A stretch of DNA of 10,949 nucleotides from SLRI01 sp964393275 (GTDB lineage Bacteria > Pseudomonadota > Alphaproteobacteria > Geminicoccales > Geminicoccaceae). The stretch spans positions 1-10,949 of the forward strand of contig CAYMTA010000100.1 of assembly GCA_964393275.1 (NCBI GenBank). The letters run 5' to 3'. A program made the position numbers and the translations under genes. Below, piece after piece: positions 1-6,630 of this stretch. The first letter of the stretch is position 1. Every line of letters starts with the position of its first letter. A model generated the notes under the pieces. The model was not told the origin of the DNA. It saw nothing but the letters and a program-made list of their open reading frames with translations, and did not search any database.

Positions 1-63
1 GTGCCCGCTCGCGGCCATCGCCCGCCGCATCAGAGCCTCATCGATCTCGATCGTGGTTCGCAT
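1..63 (-). CDS. vapB: VapB-family type II antitoxin, partial (N-terminal 21 residues, cut by window edge)
   Basis: Reading the minus strand from an ATG at 63-61 gives an open frame of 21 codons to the window edge. It begins MRTTIEIDEAL and continues to ASGH. This matches the start of the short VapB/DUF2191 antitoxins, whose opening MRTT-(I/L)-(E/D)-ID forms the beta strand of a ribbon-helix-helix DNA-binding fold and is followed by a helix rich in Arg, Ala and Leu. In that family the protein neutralises a PIN-domain VapC ribonuclease encoded just downstream, which here would lie outside the window. The gene follows prpE on the same strand after a 63-bp gap. Only a weak purine-rich stretch (GGCGGGTG on the minus strand) precedes the ATG. 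The fragment is short, so the family call rests on the N-terminal signature alone. Confidence 0.6.
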   Translation of the reverse strand, partial: MRTTIEIDEALMRRAMAASGH

Positions 64-126
64 GCCACACCCGCCTGATTGCGTCGGTCCATTCACGCAC
101 GCATCGGGCACACGCGGCAGGCGTCC

Positions 127-2040
127 CTATGCCGGCTTGTGCTTCTTGGCGTATCCCAGCCCCTGCAGCGCCTCGGCGATCTCGTCGAGAATGGCCGGAT
201 CGTCGATCGTCGCCGGCATGTTGAAGGCCGCGTCGTCGGCGATCTTCTTCATGATGCCGCGCAGGATCTTGCCGGAGCGCGTCTTGGGCAGGCGCTTGAT
301 CACCGCCACCAGCTTGAAGGCGGCGACCGGGCCGATCTCGTCGCGGACCTTGGCGACCAGCTCCTTCATGACCTCCGCCTCCGGCTTGGTCACGCCGGAC
401 TTGAGCACGACGAAGCCCAGAGGCAGCTCGCCCTTGAGCGTGTCGGCGACGCCGATAACGGCGCACTCGGCCACCGCCGGATGCCCGGCCAGCACCTCCT
501 CCATGCCGCCGGTCGAGAGTCGGTGGCCGGCCACGTTGATGATGTCGTCGATGCGGCTCATGATGAAGACGTAGCCTTCCGCGTCGACATAGCCGGCGTC
601 ACCGGTGAGATAGTAGCCTGGGTAGCGGCTGAGATAGGCCTGCCGGAAGCGGTCGTCGGCCTGCCAGAGGGTCGGCAGGCAGGAAGGCGGCAGCGGCAGC
701 TTGACGACGACCGCACCGATCGTGCCGGGCTCGGTCACCTCCTCCCCCTCCTCGTCGAGGATGCGGATGTCGTAGCCCGGCATCGGCAGCGTCGGCGAGC
801 CCGGCTTGACCGGCAGCAGCTCGATGCCGATCGGGTTGGCGACGATCGACCAGCCGGTCTCCGTCTGCCACCAGTGGTCGATCACCGGCACGCCGAGCTG
901 CGCCTGGGCCCAGAGCAGCGTGTCCGGATCGCAGCGCTCGCCGGCGAGGAAGAGCGTGCGGAAGTGGCTGAGATCGTAGCGCCGGACGTGCTCGCCCTCC
1001 GGATCCTCCTTGCGGATCGCGCGAAAGGCGGTCGGGGCGGTGAACATCACCGAGACCTTGTGCTCGGCGATCACCCGCCAGAAGGCGCCGGCATCGGGGG
1101 TGCCGATCGGCTTGCCCTCGTAGACGATGGTGGTGTTGCCGTTGAGCAGCGGCGCGTAGCAGATGTAGCTGTGGCCGACGACCCAGCCGACGTCCGAGGC
1201 CGCCCAGTAGACCTCGCCAGGCTCCACCCCGTAGATGTGGCGCATGCTCCAGAGCAGCGCCGTCGCATGCCCGCCATGGTCGCGCACGACCCCCTTGGGC
1301 TGGCCGGTCGTGCCCGAGGTGTAGAGGATGTAGAGCGGGTCAGTGGCCTCCACCGCGACGCAGTCGACGGGATGCGCCGCCGCCATCACCTCCTGCCAGT
1401 CGAGATCGCGGCCCGCCACGAGATCGGCCTTGGCCTCCGGCCGCTGCAGCACGACGCAGTGGCGGGGCTTGTGCGTCGCTTCCTCGATCGCCCGGTCGAC
1501 CAGAGGCTTGTACTTGACGACCCGGCCCGGCTCGATGCCGCAGCTCGCCGCGACGATCATCACCGGCTTGGAATCGTCGATCCGGGTGGCCAGCTCCTGC
1601 GCCGCGAAGCCGCCGAACACCACCGAATGGATGGCGCCGATCCGGGCGCAGGCGAGCATCGCCACCAGGGCCTCGGGCACCATCGGCATGTAGATGATGA
1701 CCCGGTCGCCGTGTCGCACGCCGTGCTGCACCAACCCCCCGGCGAAGCGGGCGACGAGATCCTGAAGCTCGCCGTAGGTGATCACCCGCTTGGTCCCGGT
1801 CATCGGGCTGTCGTGGATGATCGCGGCCTGGGCACCCCGGCCGGCCAGCACGTGCCGGTCGACCGCGTTGTAGCAGGTGTTGAGCTGCCCGCCGGCGAAC
1901 CAGCGATAGAAGGGCGCCTTCGAATCGTCGAGCACCCGGTCCCACTTGCGCTCCCAGTGCAAAGCCTCGGCCGCCTCGGCCCAGAACTCCTCGGGCCGCT
2001 CGAGGCTGCGCTCGTAGATCTGGCGATAGATGCCCTGCAT
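127..2040 (-). CDS. prpE: Propionate--CoA ligase (acyl-CoA synthetase, PrpE/ACSS3 type)
   Basis: A 637-residue AMP-forming acyl-CoA synthetase that activates propionate (probably also acetate) with ATP and CoA through an acyl-adenylate, in the cytoplasm. The adenylate-forming P-loop YTSGTTGQPKG lies around residues 240-250. The acyl-binding region WWQTETGW follows in mid-protein, and the C-terminal motif PKTRSGK contains the adenylation lysine K591. In this family that lysine is the usual site of inactivating acylation. The N-terminus (FW, FYRWFAGGQLNTCYNAVDRH), the phrase VVRDHGGHA after the P-loop and the sequence CARIGAIHSVVFGGFA resemble PrpE and mammalian ACSS3 more than classical acetyl-CoA synthetase, which is also slightly longer. 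The length is normal for PrpE. The ATG at 2040 is preceded on its strand by GGGGGA at a good distance. It is transcribed away from the ABC operon and is not linked to methylcitrate genes here. Exact substrate preference cannot be read from sequence. Confidence 0.92.
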   Translation of the reverse strand: MQGIYRQIYERSLERPEEFWAEAAEALHWERKWDRVLDDSKAPFYRWFAGGQLNTCYNAVDRHVLAGRGAQAAIIHDSPMTGTKRVITYGELQDLVARFAGGLVQHGVRHGDRVIIYMPMVPEALVAMLACARIGAIHSVVFGGFAAQELATRIDDSKPVMIVAASCGIEPGRVVKYKPLVDRAIEEATHKPRHCVVLQRPEAKADLVAGRDLDWQEVMAAAHPVDCVAVEATDPLYILYTSGTTGQPKGVVRDHGGHATALLWSMRHIYGVEPGEVYWAASDVGWVVGHSYICYAPLLNGNTTIVYEGKPIGTPDAGAFWRVIAEHKVSVMFTAPTAFRAIRKEDPEGEHVRRYDLSHFRTLFLAGERCDPDTLLWAQAQLGVPVIDHWWQTETGWSIVANPIGIELLPVKPGSPTLPMPGYDIRILDEEGEEVTEPGTIGAVVVKLPLPPSCLPTLWQADDRFRQAYLSRYPGYYLTGDAGYVDAEGYVFIMSRIDDIINVAGHRLSTGGMEEVLAGHPAVAECAVIGVADTLKGELPLGFVVLKSGVTKPEAEVMKELVAKVRDEIGPVAAFKLVAVIKRLPKTRSGKILRGIMKKIADDAAFNMPATIDDPAILDEIAEALQGLGYAKKHKPA

Positions 2041-2137
2041 GGCTTTTCCCCCGGGTGCTGGACCCCCATTTGGCCCGCCGCGCCAATGCGACGGTAGCGA
2101 CGGGCCAGGGCGATCGACAAGGTGGCGAAATGGCGCT

Positions 2138-2159
2138 GCCGGCCACGTCTGTGACCGGC
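2138..2159. promoter_or_regulatory. Imperfect inverted repeat in the divergent prpE/ABC spacer (possible operator)
   Basis: The 192-bp spacer 2041-2232 separates the divergent starts of prpE and the ABC gene and must hold both promoters. Within it, arms GCCGGCCAC (2138-2146) and GTGACCGGC (2151-2159) pair in 8 of 9 positions around a GTCT loop. A lone TGTGA, the half-site recognised by CRP-like regulators, lies at 2150-2154 in the right arm, but no matching second half follows. I could not find a convincing -35/-10 pair for either gene. Short GC-rich dyads occur by chance at this base composition, so this is only a candidate operator or hairpin. Confidence 0.25.
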
Positions 2160-2232
2160 GCTACTGGCCGTGGGGCCACTGCACGCCTAAAGTCCGCCCC
2201 GGCGATCCGGCAGCGGGCAGCGCAGGGGCGGC

Positions 2233-4902
2233 ATGGAACCCACGATCTTCGGCTTCATCCGGCGTTACAGCTGGCGCCAGCAGCTCACCATCCTCGGGAT
2301 GACGGCGCTGTCGTTCCCGTTCCTCTACGCCTCCCTCGACCTGCCCAAGCAGATCATCAACGATGCCCTGGGGCAAGCCGGCGGCGGCACGGTTCTCGGC
2401 TACAAGCTCGAGCAGATGGAGTATCTCTTCACCCTCTGCGGCATCTTCCTCATGCTCGTGCTGATCAACGGCATCTTCAAATACGTCATAAATGTCTATT
2501 CGGGCGTGGTCGCCGAGCGGATGCTGCGCCGCCTGCGCTACATGCTCTACAACCACATGCTGCGCTTCCCGTTGGCCCACTACCACCGCCTGACCCAGGG
2601 CGAGCTGGTGCAGATGATCAATGCCGAGGTCGAGCCCTTGGGCGGCTATGTCGGCGACGCGCTCTCCACCCCCGCCTTCCAGGGCGGCACGGCCGTCACC
2701 ATCCTCGCCTTCATGTTCATGCAGGACCCGGTGCTCGGCTTCGCCGCGGTAGCGCTCTACCCGCTTCAGGTCTACGTGATCCCGAAGCTGCAGCGCCAGG
2801 TCAACGAGCTTGGCAAGCGCCGGGTCCGGCGATCCCGCCGCCTGGCCGAGCGGATCAGCGAGACCGCCCAGGGGGTGCGCGACATCCGCGCCAACGACGC
2901 CACCCAGTACCAGCGGGCCGTCTTCACCCGCGAGCTCGGCCACATCTTCGACATCCGCTTCGACATCTACAAGAAGAAATTCTTCATCAAGTTCCTCAAC
3001 AATTTCCTCGCCCAGCTCGGCCCCTTCTTCTTCTTCACGATCGGCGGCTACCTGGTCATCCAGGGCGATTTGACCATCGGCGCCCTCGTCGCCGTCATCG
3101 GCGCGCAGAAGGACCTGTCGTCGCCCTGGCGGGAGCTGCTCGCCCACTACCAGCTCTTCATGGACGTCCGCATCAAGTACGACCAGGTGATCGCCCAGTT
3201 CAGCATCCCGGGGCTGATCGACGAGCGCCGCCAGGACGAGGACGATCCCGGCGACACCCCGCTCACCGGCACCTGGCACGCGCGCGGCGTCACGGTCGTC
3301 GACGAGGACGACGAGGTCCGCCTGGAGAGCGTCAGCTTCGAGCTCGACCTGCCCCGGCACGTGGCGATCGTCGGCCCATCGGGCAGCGGCAAGGAGGAGC
3401 TCTGCCTCGTCCTCGCCAACCTGATCGACCCGAGCCGCGGCCGCCTCCTGGTCAACGATACGAACCTCGCCGATCTCGCCGAATCGTGCACCGGCCGCCG
3501 CATCGCCTATGTCGGCAACCCCTCGGCCATCTTCGCCGGCACGATCCGCCACAACCTGCTCTACGGGCTGATGCACCGCCCGGTGCGGGATGCCGTGCTG
3601 GAGGGCGAGACCGAGGCCGCGCGGGAGCGGCGCCGGAAGGAGAACCACCTCTCGGGCAATTCGCCCTATGACAGTGACGCCGACTGGATCGACTACTCGC
3701 CGCTCGGCGAGGCGGCCGCGAACGAGGATACCCGCCGCGCCGCCATCGCCGAATGCCTGCGGATCGTCGGCTTCGACCGCGATGTCTACGTCATGGGGCT
3801 GAGGAGCAGCATCGACGAGGCGGCCGAGGCCGACCTGCCGGGGGCCCTGCTCGAGGCCCGCAACGCCATGCAGCAGCGGCTCGACGAGGACGGCGATCTC
3901 GCCCGCCTGGTCGAGCGCTTCGATCCCGAGCGCTACAACACCAACGCGACCGTGGCCGAGAATCTCCTCTTCGGCACCCCGGTCGGCAAGACCTTCGACC
4001 TCGAGAATCTCGCCGAGCAGCCCTATATGCGCGCCGTGCTCGACAAGACCGGGCTCACCGACGTGCTGGTCGGCGTCGGCTACAAGCTGGCCGCCACCAT
4101 GGTCGAGATCTTCGCCGAGCTGCCGCCCGACCACGAGTATTTCCGCCAGTTCAGCTTCATCGACGCCGAGGCGCTGCCGGACTACCGGGCCCTGCTCAAC
4201 CGCGCCGACCCGAATCGCCTCGATCAGCTCGCCAAGGACGATCGGCAGCTTCTCCTGGCCCTGCCGTTCAAGCTGATCCCGGCCCGCCACCGCCTCGGCA
4301 TGTTCGAGAACGACCTGCAGAGCCGGCTGCTCGAGGCGCGCCGCGTCTTCCGCGAGGAGCTGCCGGCGAGCCTGCGGGACGCCGTCGCGTTCTTCGACCC
4401 CGGCGCCTACAACGAGGCGGCCGCCATCCAGGACAACATCCTCTTCGGCAAGATCGCCTACGGCCAGGCCCAGGCCGAGAGCCGCATCGCCGCCCTGATC
4501 ACCGACGTCCTGGCGGACCTCGGGCTGATCGACCGGGTGGTCGAGGTCGGCCTCTCCTCGCCCGCGGGCTACGGCGGGGCGCGCCTCTCGCCGGTGCAGC
4601 GCCAGAAGCTGGCCCTCGCCCGAGCCCTGATGAAGCGCCCCGAGGTCTTCATCTTCGACGATCCGCTCGCCCCCTTCGATTCGCGCGAGCAGATGCTGGT
4701 CCGGGCGGCGATCCTCGAATACCTTGCCGGCAGAAGCGTCTTCTGGGCGTTGCAGAACGCCGAGTGGGCGCGCCACTTCGACCATGTGCTCGTGCTGGAT
4801 CAGGGCCGGCTCGTCGAGCACGGCAGCTACGAGAAGCTCGCGACGAAGGGGCACGCGCTGCATCGCCTCCTCGGCGAGCACGAAGAATCAGGGAGCTCGT
4901 GA
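2233..4902 (+). CDS. ABC-exporter-like membrane protein with degenerate, expanded ATP-binding domain
   Basis: An 889-residue protein with exporter architecture in one chain. A membrane domain (about residues 15-300, with hydrophobic stretches near 17-35, 64-88, 150-190 and 257-300) is followed by a nucleotide-binding domain. Usual half-exporters are near 600 residues; the excess is an insertion of about 270 residues between the Q-loop (around 429) and the signature region (785). Key motifs are altered. Walker A reads GPSGSGKE, so K387 is present but the Mg-binding Ser/Thr is E388. The Q-loop Gln is N429. The signature LSGGQ is LSPVQ (785-789). Walker B ends FDD, with D810 in place of the catalytic Glu. 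The H-loop His aligns with Q841. The ending (VLVLDQGRLVEHGSYEKL) is still typical. AGGGG precedes the ATG. It may bind ATP but hydrolyse it poorly, or pair with another subunit. Its transported substrate, if any, is unknown. Confidence 0.85.
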   Translation: MEPTIFGFIRRYSWRQQLTILGMTALSFPFLYASLDLPKQIINDALGQAGGGTVLGYKLEQMEYLFTLCGIFLMLVLINGIFKYVINVYSGVVAERMLRRLRYMLYNHMLRFPLAHYHRLTQGELVQMINAEVEPLGGYVGDALSTPAFQGGTAVTILAFMFMQDPVLGFAAVALYPLQVYVIPKLQRQVNELGKRRVRRSRRLAERISETAQGVRDIRANDATQYQRAVFTRELGHIFDIRFDIYKKKFFIKFLNNFLAQLGPFFFFTIGGYLVIQGDLTIGALVAVIGAQKDLSSPWRELLAHYQLFMDVRIKYDQVIAQFSIPGLIDERRQDEDDPGDTPLTGTWHARGVTVVDEDDEVRLESVSFELDLPRHVAIVGPSGSGKEELCLVLANLIDPSRGRLLVNDTNLADLAESCTGRRIAYVGNPSAIFAGTIRHNLLYGLMHRPVRDAVLEGETEAARERRRKENHLSGNSPYDSDADWIDYSPLGEAAANEDTRRAAIAECLRIVGFDRDVYVMGLRSSIDEAAEADLPGALLEARNAMQQRLDEDGDLARLVERFDPERYNTNATVAENLLFGTPVGKTFDLENLAEQPYMRAVLDKTGLTDVLVGVGYKLAATMVEIFAELPPDHEYFRQFSFIDAEALPDYRALLNRADPNRLDQLAKDDRQLLLALPFKLIPARHRLGMFENDLQSRLLEARRVFREELPASLRDAVAFFDPGAYNEAAAIQDNILFGKIAYGQAQAESRIAALITDVLADLGLIDRVVEVGLSSPAGYGGARLSPVQRQKLALARALMKRPEVFIFDDPLAPFDSREQMLVRAAILEYLAGRSVFWALQNAEWARHFDHVLVLDQGRLVEHGSYEKLATKGHALHRLLGEHEESGSS
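3532..3567 (+). repeat. ABC protein: first (canonical) Q-loop copy of the repeated motif, residues 434-445
   Basis: The segment FAGTIRHNLLYG sits where exporters have the Q-loop tail F-S-G-T-I-R-E-N-I. It is followed by a charged stretch (about 446-496) and then a helical segment with VGFDRD..VMGL (512-523). Two later segments of the same protein repeat the N-L/I-L-Y/F-G core, so this is taken as copy one of three. Resemblance is at protein level and was judged by eye. Confidence 0.6.
3847..3975 (+). repeat. ABC protein: second copy of the internal repeat, residues 539-581
   Basis: This copy begins LLEAR (539-543) and ends with FDPERYN (563-569) and AENLLFG (575-581). It aligns with residues 699-739 through LLEAR, F-D-P-x-x-Y-N-x-x-A-x-(V/I) and N-(L/I)-L-F-G, with a periodicity of 158-160 residues. 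After it comes TGLTDVLVGVGY (606-617), which parallels the helical segment that follows copies one and three. The codons for LLEAR are also nearly identical at DNA level between the two copies. Confidence 0.65.
4327..4449 (+). repeat. ABC protein: third copy of the internal repeat, residues 699-739
   Basis: This copy begins LLEAR (699-703) and ends FFDPGAYN (720-727) and QDNILFG (733-739). LGLIDRVVEVGL (763-774) follows about 25 residues later, and then the modified signature LSPVQ and Walker B. Of the three copies only this one leads directly into a signature and Walker B, so it is the one that completes an ABC fold. The preceding two would then be extra or partial helical subdomains. Confidence 0.65.
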
Positions 4903-4903
4903 C

Positions 4904-5377
4904 ATGACCTTGCAGAAGGACGTCGAGGCGCTGCGCAACATAGCGCTGTTCCGCAAGATCGAGCCGGCCAAGCTCAAGCTCCTGGCCTTCACCAGCGAGC
5001 ATCTCGAGTTCATGCCGGGCGAGACCCTGTTCAGCGAGGGCGACGTCGGCGACGCGGCCTACATCCTGCTCGAGGGCGACGCCGACGTCATGGTCGAGAC
5101 CCCGGGCGGCGCCCTCAAGGTGGCGACCCTGCACCAGAACGACATCGTCGGCGAGATCGCCATCCTCTGCGACGTGCCGCGCACCGCCAGCGTCATCGCG
5201 GCGACCCGCCTCGTCACGCTTCGGGTCTCCAAGGACGGCTTCTTCAACCTCCTCACCCAGTTCCCGCAGGTCGGCGTCGAGATCATGCACGAGCTGGCGT
5301 CCCGCCTGCACCACACCACCCAGCAGCTCGGCGACGCCACGGCGAAGCTGCGCGCGATGGGGACCGGCGGCGGATGA
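4904..5377 (+). CDS. Stand-alone cyclic-nucleotide-binding domain protein
   Basis: A 157-residue protein made almost entirely of one cNMP-binding beta barrel (CRP/PKA regulatory-subunit fold), with a short C-terminal helix and no helix-turn-helix or other effector domain. The opening helix has LFRKIEPAKLKLLA, followed by the strand pattern MPGETLFSEGDVGDAAYILLEG. The phosphate-binding cassette reads GEIAILCDVPRTAS (83-96), with the ribose-contacting E84 and phosphate-contacting R93 both present, so nucleotide binding is plausible. It starts one base after the ABC stop, with AGGGAG eight bases upstream of the ATG, and overlaps the cyclase gene by ATGA. This placement suggests it senses the cyclase product and acts on the ABC-like partner. 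That link is inference. cAMP versus cGMP cannot be decided: T94 after R93 resembles the eukaryotic cGMP kinase cassette, but bacterial CRP has Ser there. Confidence 0.88.
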   Translation: MTLQKDVEALRNIALFRKIEPAKLKLLAFTSEHLEFMPGETLFSEGDVGDAAYILLEGDADVMVETPGGALKVATLHQNDIVGEIAILCDVPRTASVIAATRLVTLRVSKDGFFNLLTQFPQVGVEIMHELASRLHHTTQQLGDATAKLRAMGTGGG

Positions 5378-6630
5378 CCACCGACGGAAGCGAGCCCGGC
5401 CACTGGCCGAGCCGGCGCAGCCCCGTTCTCGACTGGCTCTCGACCGGGGTCATCGACCAGCCGTTGCTCGACCCCCTCTTCGCCGATCTCTGCCGCAAGC
5501 TTCGCGCCCATGGCCTGCCGCTCGACCGGGCGACCCTGCATCTGCGCATCCTGCACCCGCAGTTCGGCGGCGCCACGATCCGCTGGACCGCCGAGCCCGA
5601 CGAGCTCCAGCTCACCACCGTCGACCGCGAGGTCTGGCGGAACCGGCGCTACCTGGAGAGCCCGCTCCGCCCGCTCTACGAGGGCGAGGTCGACGGCATC
5701 CGCGCCCGCCTCGACCTGCCGCAGCCGCCGGGAGCACCGGTCTTCGCCATCTATGACGAGCTCCGGGCGCTGGGCATCGTCGACTACGTCGTGCTGCCGA
5801 TGGAGTTCGTCAGCGGCACCCGCCATGCCTGCACCTGGAGCACCAAGCAGGCCGGCGGGTTCACGACCGACGAGCTGAAGGTCATCGCCGACCTCCTGCC
5901 GGTGCTCGCCATGGCCGCCGAGATCCGCCTCACCCGCCGGATCACCAGGAACCTGCTCGACACCTATGTCGGCCGACGCTCGGGCCAGCGGATCCTCGAG
6001 GGCCAGATCGACCGCGGCAGCGGCGAGACGCTGTCCGCCGCCATCTGGCACTGCGACCTGCGCGGCTTCACCATGCTCTCCGAGCGCCGCCCGCGCGACG
6101 ACGTCATCCAGTCGCTCAATGCCTATTTCGACGCCATGGCCGAGCCCTTGACCCGCCAGGGCGGCGAGATCCTGAAGTTCATCGGCGACGCCATGCTGGC
6201 GATCTTTCCGATGGCCGAGCCGCGCGCCTGCGAGCGCGCGCTCCGGGCCGCCCTCGAGGCCCAGGAAGGCATGGCCCGCCTCAACGGCGAGCGCCGGGCA
6301 GTAGGCCAGGCCGAGCTCGGCTTCGGCCTGGCGCTGCATGTGGGCGACGTGATGTGGGGCAATATCGGCGCCCAGCAACGCCTCGACTTCACCGTCATCG
6401 GCCCGGCCGTCAATGTCGCGACGCGGCTCGAGGAGCTCTCCAAGGAGCTGCGCCGGCCGCTCTTGATCTCGGGCGACTTCGCCGGCTCCTGCGTCTGCGC
6501 CGATCTCACCCTCGACCGCCTCGGCGCCTACCCGCTGCGCGGTGTCGAGCGCGAGATCACCGTCCACGCCCCCAAGCCCGACGCGCTCGAGCGGCTGCGG
6601 GCGGCCCAGGCCAGCCTGCCGCCCGCATGA
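5374..6630 (+). CDS. Class III adenylate/guanylate cyclase with uncharacterised N-terminal domain
   Basis: A 418-residue soluble cyclase; no membrane segment is seen. The C-terminal catalytic domain (about 220-400) carries the expected residues. The first metal-binding Asp is D228 in CDLRGFT and the second is D272 in IGDAM. K268 just before it is the purine-recognition Lys. T340 in FTVIGPAVN takes the place of the Asp of mammalian adenylate cyclases. N347 and R351 in NVATR are the transition-state pair. Lys plus Thr is the class IIIb adenylate cyclase pattern, so cAMP is the likeliest product. Residues 1-215 form a domain (WTAEPDELQLTTVDREVW, later VDYVVLPMEFVSGTRHACTW) that could be GAF-like, but I do not recognise it firmly. 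A linker, DTYVGRRSGQRILEGQI, joins the two and may pass a signal. The gene overlaps both neighbours by ATGA. Confidence 0.92.
   Translation: MTTDGSEPGHWPSRRSPVLDWLSTGVIDQPLLDPLFADLCRKLRAHGLPLDRATLHLRILHPQFGGATIRWTAEPDELQLTTVDREVWRNRRYLESPLRPLYEGEVDGIRARLDLPQPPGAPVFAIYDELRALGIVDYVVLPMEFVSGTRHACTWSTKQAGGFTTDELKVIADLLPVLAMAAEIRLTRRITRNLLDTYVGRRSGQRILEGQIDRGSGETLSAAIWHCDLRGFTMLSERRPRDDVIQSLNAYFDAMAEPLTRQGGEILKFIGDAMLAIFPMAEPRACERALRAALEAQEGMARLNGERRAVGQAELGFGLALHVGDVMWGNIGAQQRLDFTVIGPAVNVATRLEELSKELRRPLLISGDFAGSCVCADLTLDRLGAYPLRGVEREITVHAPKPDALERLRAAQASLPPA

Noticed and set aside
79..2097. Long plus-strand frame of 672 codons opposite prpE
   Set aside because: Composition rich in Arg, Asp, His and Gly with no motifs. 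It is the mirror of a well-identified gene in high-GC DNA, where stop codons are scarce in other frames.
2055..3671. Plus-strand frame of 538 codons in another phase across the divergent spacer and ABC gene
   Set aside because: Arg/Pro/Ala-rich low-information sequence, no motif, overlaps the real ABC gene.
2161..4881. Minus-strand frame of 906 codons opposite the ABC gene
   Set aside because: Repetitive acidic/hydrophobic composition without domains, and fully overlaps a protein with recognisable ABC architecture; a high-GC shadow frame.
2233..4902. Frameshift or assembly error as the cause of the odd ABC domain
   Set aside because: The frame is uninterrupted for 889 codons with uniform GC-rich third positions, and motifs on both sides of the insertion are in the same frame, so a real protein is more likely.
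5059..6567. Minus-strand frame of 502 codons opposite the cNMP and cyclase genes
   Set aside because: No recognisable domain, and overlaps two genes with intact catalytic or binding motifs.
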